Source of the DNA: Spongilla lacustris
Taxonomy: Eukaryota; Porifera; Demospongiae; Spongillida; Spongillidae
DNA: 64,000 bases
Direction of reading: 5' to 3'
Assembly: GCA_949361645.1 (NCBI GenBank)
Contig: OX442417.1
Location: forward strand, 6,308,275-6,372,274
Shown here: positions 10,149 to 22,830 of the stretch, piece by piece
How positions within the stretch are numbered: the stretch's first letter is position 1
Layout: every line of letters begins with the position of its first letter
The notes under the pieces: generated by a model
What the model saw: the letters and a program-made list of their open reading frames with translations, nothing else
What the model was told of the DNA's origin: nothing
Database searches by the model: none
Program-made: the position numbers and the translations under genes

Positions 10149-10358
10149 TTATTTTTCCAGGTGCACCTTTCTTAGTGGGATATTTTTCAGCCTAGAACAT
10201 GCAACGGGAACAACCCAAATCTGCCTTGTGACGTGATTCTCAGTGCTGGCATGGGTGCATTTCCTGCTAGACGGAATTGCCTTTTCTCCATAAAGCTGAT
10301 TGCACATATCATTTGGACACACAACATAACGTTTTCCTTGTATTCTGCTTTGTGACAC
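10149..10358 (-). pseudogene. CACTA-type transposase N-terminal fragment
   Basis: The frame includes KRYVVCPNDMCNQLYGEK and then SSRKCTHAS and a basic, Val-rich tail. This resembles the YVVCPKC-x-LY...KC segment at the head of animal Plavaka/EnSpm-like transposases. The remaining transposase is missing. The Cys spacing is altered (CPNDMC rather than CPKC), so the assignment is tentative. Confidence 0.35.
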
Positions 10359-10997
10359 AACGTTAAAAAGAGTATCTAATGATGTAGGGAATATGCTACA
10401 AAGAGGATGTCCAATAAGTTTTAGTACAATAGCAATCAGTCCACAGTTTCATTTTTAGACGTGCCTTGATGAGTGTCGAGTATTGTTTCTGAACTTGATG
10501 CCTCTGTTTCAGAATCAGATTAATTCATATTGGGAACAATACACACATCAGTACAATTGGAGGATTCACTTTCAGATTCATGAAAATGTAATTGCAGATC
10601 TGTACATTATATGTACCACAGCAGCAAGCACAATTAATTCAATTAAGTCACATGGATCCTGAAGCACATTCAACGCCTAAGCAACAAGTTCAATTGACCT
10701 CTTTTTAGAACATTAACATTACATGCAAACTTCATCGTGACGTAAACCTCATGCAATTGCTAAGAGTCTAAGAACAGTTAGCCACGCTGATACAATTGCA
10801 ACACACCATAAAACTGATGTGACCGGCATCCTGGAATTCTCGTGAACTTCTGTCCCCCTCCTCTCAAAAACGTAAGCGCACAGCCTTCTCTGTCCATCTC
10901 ATTGGCCTCAGCAGTACTAGTCCCATAAATGTTACGGTGTCTACACACTGTCGAATACGCATAGAAGCATTTCGTCTTGGCAGCCTTGCTTCGCTTC

Positions 10998-11595
10998 TCA
11001 ATGTGCATTGTGAAAATAGTTTTCTCTGCATGCGCAATTCAAGTGCGCGCACGTGCATTTTCAAAATGTCAAATAAGGGCACTTGCTTCGCGAAAGTCTC
11101 TTCTTGCGGAAAATGACACCGATCGCGACCTTCAGCGGAGTCAAATACGTTTGGTGGAAGAGAGTATCCTCCAACTAGAACAACGTCTAGATTCTCTGGA
11201 GGATGCTATGGCTGAAATGAACATCCACATCGCAGAGGGTAGGTGGCAACTTATTAGAGTCGAGGTCTTCATGTAATTTAATTGGCACGCCTATACATCT
11301 TTTGCAGAAACACCACAAACCACAAATGCAGATAAAAGCCGCGTACCTTTGGTGAGCTTTGCAAATTACAAAGATACGTACGTTTACAATTTTAAGACTT
11401 TCTATTGATCCATAGGAAGTTTATCAAGATGCATCTCAGCAACATGCAGCTGACGTGGAACTGTTACCAAAGGAAAAGACCTGGGCTGAAGTCGACGACA
11501 CACTTAAAAAGAAACTATTTGAATCTGTCAAGGCACTTATAGCTTTCCATAAATACCCCGTTCTGAACGAATCAGAGCTTGTTAAAAAAGAGTGA
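10998..11595 (+). CDS. Small three-exon gene with coiled coil, unknown function
   Basis: Exons are at 10998-11238, 11308-11351 and 11416-11595, with TGA at 11593-11595. Donors are GTAGGT and GTGAGC; acceptors are TTTTGCAG and CATAG. The phases agree (one nucleotide carried over the first intron, none over the second), so the frame is continuous. The middle has a heptad-rich helix (SQIRLVEESILQLEQRLDSL). The end is charged and helical (TWAEVDDTLKKKLFESVKAL). The first ATG in frame is at 10998, but an earlier exon is possible. I do not recognise the family. A further GTAAGA donor lies just after the stop, and an open frame follows a TTTAAG acceptor at about 11663, which may be an alternative end. 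It sits inside element IV and could be its accessory gene or a captured host gene. Confidence 0.45.
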
Positions 11596-12089
11596 AGGTA
11601 AGAGTAGACAGTATATATATGAACACGCAGCTACGTTAACACTATGGAACCCTCATGTTTAAGGTCTTCTACACGACAAGGAGGAGTACAGCACTGATCA
11701 AGCCAGACCCACAAAGGCGGAAAAGCAGCGTCGTGTAGTTGAAGCGAAGTCGCTTAAGTCATGTATTTTGCGATCCTGCCAAGCAATTTTATTCTTGTAG
11801 CCATGTAGGCTGCTCGAAATAAGGCTGTCAGAAATACTATAGAATCGGGGGAACCGCCGACGATAAGGAAAACATTGAAAAACTACGTTCGTGCACCATA
11901 GAGATGGTACCGGTGTCAGACGTAACCTGTGATAAGCGATGAAGACGAAGAGCGAGCTACTTTCGAAAACCAGCGCCTGTTTCACCTAAGCAGGGCACGG
12001 GCTATTTGAGCTGTTCATCGAGAAGAATTTGAACTGTAACAATCTGACAAGTTCCCGTTTTTTTATTTAACCCATTTCTTAATATGTAA

Positions 12090-12435
12090 GAACCACGTGG
12101 TTATTGATTTCACATTGTATATATACGTATCAAATCAATGCAAAAATCCGACGCTGATTTTATGTTTATTTCACAAAAGAATTTACAATTGATTTCTAAA
12201 TAGAATCCGATGACTAATGCACTTATATGATTCATAAAGATTTCTCAACGGAAATTACAGTTGATTTCTCAATGGAATCTAATGACAAAAATATAAGTTA
12301 TATTATTTATGTAATGATTCTAGTTTGATTTCTCAATTGAAATTAATCCTCAACCAATTTTTGATTTGTCATCTGATTTGTACACATAGATCACATGTTA
12401 AATCATGAATTGATTCTACACGTTTTTTTTCTGTG
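12090..12435. repeat. Subterminal GATTT/AAATC array, right
   Basis: Repeated TTGATTTCTCAA-like and AATTGAAAT units in both orientations run up to the CTGTG terminus. It is the counterpart of 9711-9960. Confidence 0.55.
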
Positions 12436-12635
12436 ATAACTTAATTGATATGTTTGCAAACTTTACATACAAATGGGCAGATTACAGTGCAGATGACCGC
12501 ATACGTCCAGTGGCCTGGATCAGGTGGAGTGACAGAGGTTATGAATTTTTTGTGTAGTCGTTTTTGCTTTTCCTACTCCCCGTGAATAATATATCAATAT
12601 CACAAAAAACCATGCATGCTCTATGTGTCAGAAAG

Positions 12636-13376
12636 TATTTGCTGCATGCAGTGAAGAGCCATTTATCAGTCCTCTAGCTGGCAGCTGCAGTTGGCACTTG
12701 ATGAAGTTTGATTTGATTTAACTTGATTTGATTTACAGTTACTTATACACTTAAACAATGGCATCGACATGCACCTATAAATATTCCGTGTTAGAAATTA
12801 AAATTTATACACATTACAAAATTCGACAAGTCGGTTCGAGATAGGCGTGACTTCAAGACGTGCAGCAACAACATTTGATGGTAAAGAGTTCCTAACTCGT
12901 GAGAAAAACATATCTCTCAACTGAATCTCGGACACTCCCGGATAAATTAGGATTGTGACACAAAACAACACTTATTTATAATGTACGCAGTGAAGAACCA
13001 TTTATCACCCTTTGCAGACAGCTGCAGTTGGCACTTGCATACAAAGTAAATATGCACAACCTTATCCGCCATTTCAACTGGTGTGGCCTGGAGCCGAGAG
13101 ACAAGCAATATTAATAGTCATGACTTTTTTAAAAAATTAAGTCTGATTTGATTTAATTTCATTTGATTTGATTTCAGGTACGTATACACTGAAAGTAGTG
13201 TAAATGATTTGATGGTGTAAAGGCTTGTGGCAGCAACAAGATTTAATGATAAAAAGTTTAACCCTTTAATAACTCGTGTATGCCTACAACTTGAGACTGG
13301 CATACATGCTTTCTGTGAATCCCAGACACTCCAGGAAAAACTAGGATTCTGACACAAAATAACACTTATTTAAAAT
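12636..13376. repeat. Tandem duplication, about 350-390 bp unit
   Basis: Two diverged copies each contain CAGTGAAGA(G/A)CCATTTATC, GCAGCTGCAGTTGGCACTTG, runs of TTGATTTGATT, AACTCGTG, CCAGACACTCC-like and AACACTTATTTA. The copies meet near 12985. No coding frame is conserved between them. Confidence 0.6.
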
Positions 13377-13989
13377 GTCGATTACATGTATCAGTTTTCT
13401 AAGGTTTGTGGTGATCCTAGGAAAGTTTGCTACGTTATATTTTATGATGATGGCTTAACACGCGCGGGATAAATTCCAAACGTGTACGTACAACATGGGC
13501 CCAACACAATTAATTTACCTGCATCATGAGTCCCAGTCGTGCATGTATACTATAAGAACTGGCTAAAGTAGATAGTTTGTACGACTCATTGTTGGTGCAC
13601 TATATGGCTCGGGTCAATAGTATATATGATAGCCTTAGGCCACTAAAATTTGACGATTCAATACCTATTAAAAAAATAGCGTCAAGTACTAGTGTTAAAA
13701 TGAGTGGATGTTACTACATTTAGATAGTACTAGACTCTAAAATGTTCTGGTATTTCAGGCTCCACAGATCAAGTGACATACACATGCATGCATCAGTCCT
13801 CCTTTTTATTGCCATGTGGATAGTATTTGGTTGACTCAAGCAAAGCTAAGATAGAATTGTGCTCCAAAATTTGTACAATCGATACATTAGTGCCCATTAA
13901 TGCATTTTCCATTGTATGTTGCCCATTTGTACATAAACATGCAGTTACACTCGTAGCCATCACTTATGAGGTCAACTTTCTAGGGAATG

Positions 13990-14115
13990 TCACGCGAAAA
14001 TTGGTCCGGTCGAAAAGTGGACCGGGCGGACCACTTTTCGCTGCCAAAATTGGTCCGTCCCCGGACAACTTTTGGCTACCAAAAATGGTCCGGGTTGCCA
14101 AAAGTGGTCCGGGTA
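13990..14115 (+). repeat. Solo palindrome array (GGTCC type)
   Basis: Two 29-bp near-palindromes (14028-14056 and 14063-14091) start GGAC and end GGTCC with CTGC or CTAC centres and CTTTTGG/CCAAAA arms. Half units flank them, separated by short G or C runs. The layout matches the arrays of elements I-III with different arms. The terminal CCGGTGTC motif is not evident and no partner was found. The 650 bp that follow, to the integrase, contain nothing I can assign. Confidence 0.6.
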
Positions 14116-14837
14116 TATCAAATTGCAGGAAACCGTTCCTCGCCTTCAGAAGTTTGTGTAGGACCCATATCTATAAGCGTACATACTCATGATCATATAA
14201 TTATGCATGCATGGCAAATATGCGCGAGCATCTACTGATAATACATGCAGGTTCCAGCGATATATGGTGAAGATATTAAACGAGACACATGCAACAACAT
14301 CCACTAGACATATCAGTAGGGTTCTACCTCAACAGATAAGGTTGAATTATAGACTCCATGCATGCGCTTATACCGGCTCTATATAGGAACAGCTCTTGGC
14401 TACTCTATTCACCAAACCTTCTACACCTATGGAGGCCTGGCCTGGTGCTTGTTCATTGCCAGAGAAGACGAGGATGAATTCGATGCTAGCCATGGTAACA
14501 TGCATGGTAGCTCGTATGATGCATACATAACATTAACATTTATCAAATTTGTGCCATGCATAAAAAGTTTTACACTGATGCATATTATGTTGACTATTCA
14601 GTCACATATACAAATAGGCATCTTCATTTGCAAATTCAGGACTGTGAGTTGTAGAATCCTACCAAACCTCACTTTTTAACATACTGTACCTTGTTTCCTT
14701 GCTTTTTGTACCACAAATCCTACATACCACCAATCACTTTCTCGATAGAGAAGATATTGATTTATATAAATAAACATTATCTCACCTACAACAGCTGGGA
14801 TATTAGAAAAGCTACCACTTTGGACAAAATGGCTTCC

Positions 14838-16259
14838 AAGAAGAATGGGACTGCTTTTCCTTCTAGTACAGTGCCAGGGTTGAAAAAGACATTTCTTCAA
14901 GATGGGCTACTTTGCCGCAAGTTTAGGGCATCATGTTCAGAGGCAGTGCGTACACAGCTGGTGGTCCCTAAAGGATAATTTCACAATGAGTCAGGTCATT
15001 TGGGTGTTCAGAGGACAACCAAGAAAGTGAAGGAGCGCTTCTATTGGCCTGGATATGAGATGGACATTCAGTATTGGGTTCAAGAATGTCAACAATGTCA
15101 AAAGCGTAATCCACCTCAACCTCATCCTCTGGCACCTCTTGGATCGATCAAGTGTACTTATCCATTTGATGTAATAAGTTGGGACATAATGGGGCCTCTT
15201 CCTCTGTCCAATAAAAGGAACAAGTACATTTTAGTTATTACTGATCTGTTCAGTAAATGGGTTGAAGCTTTTCCATTGGCAGTGACTGATTCAGAGACTC
15301 TGGCATCTGTACTGATGGATGAAATTGTGTGCAGGTATGGTGTGCCTCGTTCACTGCACAGTGATCAAGGTGCTAACCTGAACAGCCAGGTAATATTTGC
15401 TCTGTGCAAACGGTTGGGAATCAACAAGACGAGAACCACAGCATATCATCCTCAAGGAAATGGACAGGTGGAACGCTTCAACAGGACCTTGGAAGCCATT
15501 TTGTCCAAAGTGGTAGCGGAAAACCAAAGGGATTGTGATTGTCATATCCCAAAGGCACTGTTCGCGTATAGGACGGCTTTCCATGAGTCTAGTGGTTACT
15601 CTCCATTTCGAGTCAACTTTGGACGCTCTCCACTTCTACCAATTGACATTGCCGTCGGTCAATTGAATGTTCAGGAATACGGAGAGCCGACGGTACCTCA
15701 GTATGTGGAGACATTGAACAAATCTCTCCGCAAGATCTTTAGTGATGTGAAGGAACAACTGGCTTCAGCTCATGATCGAAGCAAGAAGCAGTATAACAAG
15801 GGTGTAAGTGGAGAGAAGTTCACAGTAGGTGATCAGGTGTGGCTATTTGTACCTGCAGTAAAACAGGGAAGGACCAAAAAACTGGCTTCTCTTTGGCGGG
15901 GACCTTATACTGTGATTGACCGTATAAATGGTGCATTAAATTACCGCATCCAGCTAGTGGGCTCCACGAAAACGGTTGTTGTCCATCGTAATAGATTGAA
16001 ACGATGTTACGGCCTACCTAAAGAAGGAAAAGGACAAAACCGCAGAGCTAACCCAGTTCCAAAGCAAACAGATGAGGCGTCTCAACCGTCAAAACCCCAA
16101 GAAAATCTTGCTTTTGAAGATTATGCAGTGCATGCAGAATCTGGACGCTGTGTAGATGCAGATGATGAGCGGGAGCCTGACGCAGACAACGTACAAATGG
16201 CACGTCCCCAGAGAAATCGAAGACCCCCTGATCGCTATGGGATTTATGTTGAACACTAA
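14838..16259 (+). pseudogene. Ty3/gypsy integrase with one stop
   Basis: Integrase inserts retroelement cDNA into the genome. The upstream part (FLQDGLLCRKF) ends at TAA 14976-14978, and the same frame resumes with HNESGHLGV, so a short segment of the H2C2 finger region is damaged. From 15000 the frame is open for 419 codons. The finger Cys pair (CQQCQ) is followed by the first Asp in ISWDIMGPLP, the second in LHSDQGANL and the Glu in HPQGNGQVERFNR. A GPY/F-like module (LWRGPYTV) follows near 15895-15925, then an acidic, proline-rich tail ending in RRPPDRYG. The core looks intact, so damage is confined to the start and the loss of the rest of the element. Confidence 0.8.
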
Positions 16260-16296
16260 GATCTTGCAAGGATGCAAGAAACTAGGAGGGGAGTAT

Positions 16297-16520
16297 TGTA
16301 ACAATGTAGTACTGTATATATGCATGTTGCGCCTGCGCACGGAAATGCCCGCGTAATAATATTCATTATGAACTGCTGTGTTAGTTGCTTAGCTACGTAG
16401 TACGGCAATGTTGTAATTGCATTTGTTGTGAAGTTACTATTAAAGTTGCCCGTTGACCCACATAACAGTTTAACCACAATAATCGTCCTGATCCGTTATC
16501 CCCGAGCGTAGAACGTAACA
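16297..16520 (+). repeat. 3' LTR of the truncated gypsy element
   Basis: 224 bp beginning TGTAACAATG and ending AACGTAACA, the usual short inverted TG...CA ends, directly after a purine tract. No second copy is in the window. Confidence 0.65.
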
Positions 16521-16556
16521 GCCACGTGATACGCCATGTTTTTGACTGCTTGATAC

Positions 16557-16972
16557 GGTGGCCCGGTAGGTCGCGCACTAAGACAGTTGCGCCACGCAGT
16601 ACTTGAAGTTTGCACCGCGCACTAGTTGAGGTTTGCACCGTGCACAGCGCACTAATTGAGATTTGCACCGCGCACTAGTCCGGGTTTGCACCGCGCACTA
16701 ATTGAGGTTTGCACCCCACACTAGTTGAATTTTGCACAGCGCACTAGTCAAGATTTGCACTGCGCACTAACTATGGGATGGCGAATTGTTTGGTTACGTC
16801 ACTATCTATTCAAGCGGCTATTAACCAAACAGTTCAAAGTTCTAATGTCCTCGTGCTGCACCGAAACGATCCAGAGGTCTTTCGTTGCCTCCAATATACT
16901 AGTCGGACGTAGCCTGACCTTCGCGTTTTGATGGAAGGTCGGGTATGTGTATCATATCCAGAAATGGCCCAT
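16557..16972 (+). repeat. Dispersed repeat, copy A
   Basis: Starts GGTGGCCCGGTAGGTCGCGC, then about seven 23-26-bp units of the form GCGCACTAGTTGAGGTTTGC. A unique tail follows, containing CTATGGGATGGCG, ACCGAAACGATCCAGAGGTC and ACCTTCGCGTTTTGATGG. It is closely matched by copies B (inverted) and C. Not coding and not classified. Confidence 0.7.
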
Positions 16973-19080
16973 ACACGGTCATCTTGCTTTTTATTTCAAA
17001 TTGAATTTTAAACACTTGTGAAATGTCCTATAAATCGGTCTGATTATGAGATATGTACTTCAAAAAATTATTCCATTAACCATTCTTGAACTAAAATCAA
17101 GACAAAAAATTAATTTCTACCTCGCATAATTTATTTCATTGCGTAATGCCTTGCGTCATCTGCCAGAATTATTCAACAAATATTGATATTAATTGAACAA
17201 AATGGTGAATAAATATATGCACAGTAAGTTAATATAGCTGAAGGTATAACTTAACTATATATATATATACCATGATATGAACCAATAGGCGCTAATAACC
17301 GGACAATGGGGGGGGGGGGGGGGGGAGGAGGCCGAGAGCGTTTCGAACCCGATATGAAAGAGCGAGGGAGAGACCGATATGGTTACTGCCAGCTTCTGGC
17401 CTGATACAAAAGTACGATAGGAACTCGTGATCGACTACTCAAGTACCGTAGGTCTCGACTGCCAAGAGGGACACTATGATGTCGATCGTCATGAACACTT
17501 TTGACCTATATAGTGGCGTGGATTGTTTTCCTTATCGTGTTCGTTTAGCCTGCTGGCAGCTCGATGAATGAAGCACGAAGGCTAATAGGCACGTGCACTG
17601 ATACAAAACATAGATATTTGCAAATGGCACTTTTCAGTACAGTTGCGACCTACGTACGTAGGCATTTCAGCCTTACCTAGATCGATTAACATCAAATCTG
17701 CACTTGCCGTATATTGAATCTTTGTCTGCATACATGTGTATGGCCAGGCCAGAGTCAGTACTACACGCGCGCGTAAAGCGCTTTAATTTTACTGCAAATC
17801 ACCTTCGCGGGGCTTTACCAATGGAATAGCACTATCCCAATGCTTTCATTTTTTTAATTTTTTTAAAGAAAAGTTAAACTCTGTAGCGCTGAGCAGTCTA
17901 TCATTAGGCCAATGCCTCTGCATCAGGTTAAAAGCATACTTTCCCACCCCCTGTATGTTATGCCAATGCTTGCTGGCACAGCCCCAAACGGCCCCCAAAC
18001 CCCTCCCCTGTCTCTGCACAGTGTGTGGTTAGTGCAAACATGTAATGTGCATTTAAAACATACACAATTTGTCCTCTTCTGCTATTGCTATTACTAACAA
18101 TGAGTGTACATGTATTGTGGCTGCACCATATGTACTTCTGAATGGTGTCAGCAGTTACTGTAAGTGGCTGCACCAATGCAAGTGTTGTATTTGGCTGGAT
18201 TGCTCCACCATACCAGGGATAGGAAGGTGGAGCGGAAGTTCTTAGATGCGAGTGGCGTCCCATTTTGAAGTGGAAGAGGGGTGAGTGGAACAGTGGCAGC
18301 ATTATCTGTAGGCCTCCATTGCTAGAACTGGACACGTGTGCCTGCCTTTGGTACACTCAACACACCTGCCCATCTGGTTTGCTTGATGAAGAAGTGTATG
18401 CCAGCTGAGTAGAGTGGAACGTAGGGGTATTTATTGAGCCTAAGGTGGATATCCCTGGAGGTGTTGAACACTCAAGATGGTCAGTCTCAGCATTGGGTTC
18501 CTGGTACTGCTCTTCCCCAGTACAAAACTAGATACAGGAGTGTCCTCGAGTAATATTTCGCCTCATCTCCATAGAAACAGTCCCAAACAGACTTTTAATA
18601 CAACTCTTGATATTGAATTAACCCTAGAAAAAAAAAGTACCAGGACTTTATGCATCAGACGTAAATGCCTCTACCACTAACCAAAGGTTTTGCATCAGGC
18701 CCAAAGCACACTCCACCCCCCTCCCATCATGTACATGTACTTGATTGTAAAGTTTATGGCATCAGGCACAAAAGGCCCATGCCACATACATGCACATGTA
18801 GGTACTACATGCATGTACATCAATAGTGCTTGCTTCTTAGAACTTGGTCTATAGCTAACATCAGACTAGGATAACCTCAGTGTACATAGCATACAATGCC
18901 CTATTGTTGTTGACCTCTGAGCTGCACAAATGAATATTATATTTATCTTAGGTACAACTGTACCTATGGGACAGCGTCCAGCAAAATCAGCTTCTCAAGC
19001 TACATGTATGTAGCAATGCTCCCTAGATGAAATAGGGGCTACGTACAAGTACCAAGGGCACCACTTACACTGTAGCATTG
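16973..19080. other. Intergenic, no gene supported
   Basis: Contains a 19-G tract at 17307-17325 and scattered low-complexity sequence. Several GCATCAGG(C/T) and ATGCCTCT motifs recur between 17.9 and 18.8 kb, suggesting an old duplication. No frame, splice pair or family motif convinced me. Confidence 0.5.
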
Positions 19081-19089
19081 GAAAGCTTT

Positions 19090-19335
19090 CCATACACACA
19101 CATACATGTACTCACACATACACACATGCACACACACATACATGTACAATGTACACACATACATTGTACATGCACATGCATACACATATGCACACACATG
19201 CACACACATACACACCACATAAATGTACATACACACATGCACACACATACACACCACATACATGTACATACACACATGCACACACACATACACACATACA
19301 CACATACACCTACATGCATACACACATGTTATGTA
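19090..19335. repeat. Compound CA/ACATGTAC microsatellite
   Basis: Alternating CACACA, ACATGTAC and CATGCACA units over 240 bp. Translated His-Thr or Val-Cys frames across it are artefacts of the repeat. Confidence 0.9.
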
Positions 19336-19879
19336 CTGGTACAGCCATACAGATGTACAACATACACAAGTAATCAAAGCAATCACTAATATACCAGAAT
19401 TGGTGGTCTTAGTAAAGATGGCTTTTGGAATTTATTTCATGATATTACAGCTGGTGCCTCTGTACCTCAGGCTTCACAGGACTTAGCGTAGTGCACCAGA
19501 CACACACACACCCCAGATCAGAGCACAAGGTGTGATTGGCAGTTGGTGACCTGGGCAGCCCCACTTCCAATAGCGGTAGGGTGACCTGGGCAGCCTTACT
19601 TCCTCATCTTCAACCTTACTCTCCCTAAATGTTCATCACCACCATCTATCAATGGAATCTGGACCTAACTACCTACATATACATGTAAGCCTATACAGTG
19701 GGGGTTTTAGACAACAGGAATAACATAGTTGATGTTAATCAACAATTAATATGAAGCCATGAGCATACATGTAGTACATCTACATCTATGTCTACATGTA
19801 TATGTATGTAAACTGTGTAAACAAAAGTTATGACCAGTACATGTAGCCTTCCAAAAAATTTTAAGCCCTACTATTACTT

Positions 19880-19882
<3 letters not shown>

Positions 19883-19923
<41 letters not shown>

Positions 19924-19975
19924 ACATAGTACACACTTTTGTACACGCACACACACACACACCAGTGTGTACAAG

Positions 19976-20046
<71 letters not shown>

Positions 20047-20048
20047 GT
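19883..20048. repeat. (CA)n then (TG)n microsatellite pair
   Basis: A CA run at 19883-19918 and a TG run at 19978-20047 in opposite sense, about 60 bp apart. They could fold into a hairpin. Confidence 0.9.
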
Positions 20049-20887
20049 TCACCAAGATCAGAGCCATGTTTGAGCCACTCCCTTATCACACCAGTTGATA
20101 ACGCACACACAAAGCCTTACAGTCTTACTCTGTTCTGGCTTCACATTTTTCACTGTTGCTCAAGATAACTCAGCCATACACCTTGTCTCCTGAGTTGTTG
20201 AAATGTCCATATATAACACACATACATGTACAATGCAAACACACATAAATATGCACACGATTAGCTAAGACCATATGTTTACACATACAGAGATACTTCA
20301 CACATCAGTACTTCACAAGCACTGCACCATGTAGTGCTCACTACATGTATTTCCACAATAGCACTACTTCATAAATGTAGCACCATAGCACTGCACAATA
20401 AGCACCAAAGCACTACTTAATAGACACTACACCATGGCACTATCATTACACATATGAATGAAGGCCTGCTTTTCTATGGATGTTTTAGTGATTTTAGAAG
20501 CTTCATGTGTGTTTCGCGTATGGCGTGTAGTCAAGGATCGGGGACTTGGTTGCCCAAAGATATCAGCAAATCAGCAACAACACTACACAGCAGAGTATAT
20601 CATGCGACCCCCTGTAACATCAACCCGCCCATAATACACATCCCAAACTGTGTGTATGTGTGTGTGTATGCTTGTATATGTATGTACTTGTGTGTGCTTG
20701 TGTGTGTGTCTATCACCAAGATCTGGGGGGAAAGGAGGGGTTAATTTGCTAGATATGTTTTAGTTGTCTACAGTAGAAGTTACAGAAGCCTCATGTGTGT
20801 ACATGCATGTGTATTTGTCACAAGACAGGCAACACACACACACAGCCCATTTGCACATGCCATAACTAATTGACCACAATATCACAT

Positions 20888-20955
<68 letters not shown>

Positions 20956-21115
20956 GTGTTCGCCAAGGTCAGTGCCATGTTTGAGCCACTCCCTTACCAC
21001 ACTGGTAACGCACACACACATACACAAACAGCCTTACTCTGTTCTGGCTTCAGATTTTTCACTGTTGCATTTGTGGTATTCAGGCTCAAGATAACTCAGC
21101 CATGTGTGTTCTGCC
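20040..21115. repeat. Direct duplication, about 0.9 kb apart, each after a TG run
   Basis: Both 20040-20187 and 20945-21115 follow a long TG tract. Both contain CATGTTTGAGCCACTCCCTTA, CTTACTCTGTTCTGGCTTCA, TTTTTCACTGTTGC and CAAGATAACTCAGCCAT. The second copy has a short insertion. The second TG run spans 20889-20955. Confidence 0.8.
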
Positions 21116-21199
21116 GCAGCAAAGGGCTGTTGAAATATATAATATATATAATATATATACATATAAACAAAGCCTGCTACATACCATACTGACACAATA

Positions 21200-22490
21200 A
21201 CCCATTTGTAAACAGTCACACCTTATAACTATGTGCCTTCACAGCGGTAATATACATGTAAGTACGCAAGGTAGCTAAATATTACAATAAAATACAAAGC
21301 ATGCAGTGCAGGGTAAGAAATGACTGCAATTGCCAAGTTGAGAGATGTGCAATGCCTACGTAAGTCATTGACTTGCACATGCATTTTATATTTATTTCAC
21401 CTGAAAGATTGCAACGGCGTTTTGCTGGTGGTGGATGTTGCAACGCAGCGCCAGATACAACAGAATACAATACGCTACCACGCCGCTGACGCTGCTATCA
21501 GCTTCTTTGATACTCGATAAATCGGTGCGCATTTTCTAGAATTAAAACACATGCATGTAGCCGTATTACTATTGGTGCCAATACTGAATAGTCCACACCT
21601 ATACTAGTAGTTGTACTTCAGTTACTTAGATAAACTACCAACGTCAGTAACAGCCTAACAGCAATACAAGTATGAAATGGGCCCGGCGATGTTTACAAAA
21701 GATCCGGAACGTATGGGTACGATAACGTACATTTATATGTAGGCTACTCAACTGGTAGCAACAAACCTTGTTACGTAGCGCTAGGAGGCGTGCAGAATCG
21801 ATTTCAGGCCCGATTTCATACAGTATTACTATACAAACTGGTACAGCTATAGGGGATACTCTTAATTTTGCCTTGTCCCGCGCGTGAGTCGATTTTGAGG
21901 GCACGAGACGGAGACAACAATCTGATTCAATATAGAATACTTCTTTCAATTATGGAAGCCGATTTTAAAATACAAAGACCTACTTTTCAATATATATTAT
22001 AGTGCTTCGATGTACTAGCTACATGTTTCTCCTTTGGCAAATTAGCAAATCATAAAGGTATTGACACAAATGGTCATAGAATTTGTAATGAGAAAACGCA
22101 CCCATTGACTACGTGTACATTGAGGACAATGTTATGACAATCCTAGGGAAGCGACGCCTTAAATAGGAAAAATACGCGACCCCACTAAAAATCATGGCAA
22201 ATGTAGTGTACTAACAATCCCCTTTGGCAAATGCTGAGAAAAATCTGGTGTGCTTGGTATTGAAGTACAGTCGCGGCTCGGAAATAAGCACATTATCACC
22301 TCCGCAAATAAGCACATTAGCGGTATTTTTAATGTGATTCACCCAGATCTTATGGTAACTGTTGGTGTACTTAGCAAAATCCTATCGATCTAACCTTCCT
22401 TTGTGTACAGTGTACCCCATACATGTCTATGGGAAGTTATACGAGAATATTCGTTGATTCGCAAACCGCGAATTAATTAGCTTTCCCTTT
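21200..22490. other. Intergenic, no gene supported
   Basis: Only small features are seen: a repeated AAATAAGCACATTA motif at 22275-22320 with a GCGG-flanked inverted arrangement, and AT runs near 21135. No coding sequence recognised. Confidence 0.5.
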
Positions 22491-22492
22491 GA

Positions 22493-22830
22493 CCGCTCAT
22501 TTCTGGATATGTCTGGTATAGGCTTGATTAGATACCCGCCCTTCCGTCAAAATGCGAAGGTCAGGCTACGCCCAACTAGTATCAACGAAAGACCTCTGGA
22601 TCGTTTCGGTGCAGCATGAGAACATTAGAACTTCGAACTGTTTGTTAATAGCCGCTTTAATAGATAGAATCAAACGCCATCCCATAGTTTGCGAGTGCGC
22701 AGTGACTAGTGCGCTGTGCAAACTCGACTAATGCGCTGTGCAAACCTCAACTATTGCGGGGTGCAAACCTCAATTAGTGCTGGGTGCAAACCTCAATTTT
22801 ATAATGTTGGATGCAAACCTCGACCTTCGA
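22493..22830 (-). repeat. Dispersed repeat, copy B (inverted)
   Basis: Minus-strand match to copy A, covering the tail (22493-22690) and about five of the tandem units (22690-22830). The GGTGGCCC start is missing. Confidence 0.7.

Larger units (their letters stand above)
9711..12435. mobile_element. Array-ended transposon IV (CACAG ends), possibly CACTA-like
   Basis: The left end reads CACAGGAAAAAAATG and the right end, complemented, reads CACAGAAAAAAAACG. Each is followed by 250-340 bp of AATCA/TGATT repeats in both orientations. CAC-type ends plus subterminal inverted repeats are typical of EnSpm/CACTA elements. A fragment at 10149-10358 also resembles the Cys-rich head of animal CACTA-type transposases. 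No 3-bp duplication is visible (GTT against ATA). The interior carries the three-exon gene at 10998-11595. Confidence 0.5.
14838..16520 (+). mobile_element. 5'-truncated Ty3/gypsy element
   Basis: Keeps the end of pol (integrase) and a 3' LTR. Gag, protease, RT, RNase H and the 5' LTR are absent upstream. A purine tract (AGGAGGGGAGTAT) lies immediately before the LTR. Confidence 0.75.

Noticed and set aside
19090..20955. His-Thr-rich or Val-Cys-rich proteins across CA/TG repeats
   Set aside because: They are open in all frames and both strands because of the dinucleotide repeat; no start context, splice site or conserved sequence.
16557..22830. Copies A and B as terminal inverted repeats of one 6-kb transposon
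   Set aside because: Copy C exists alone and B lacks the outer GGTGGCCC end; no transposase lies between them. Independent insertions are simpler.
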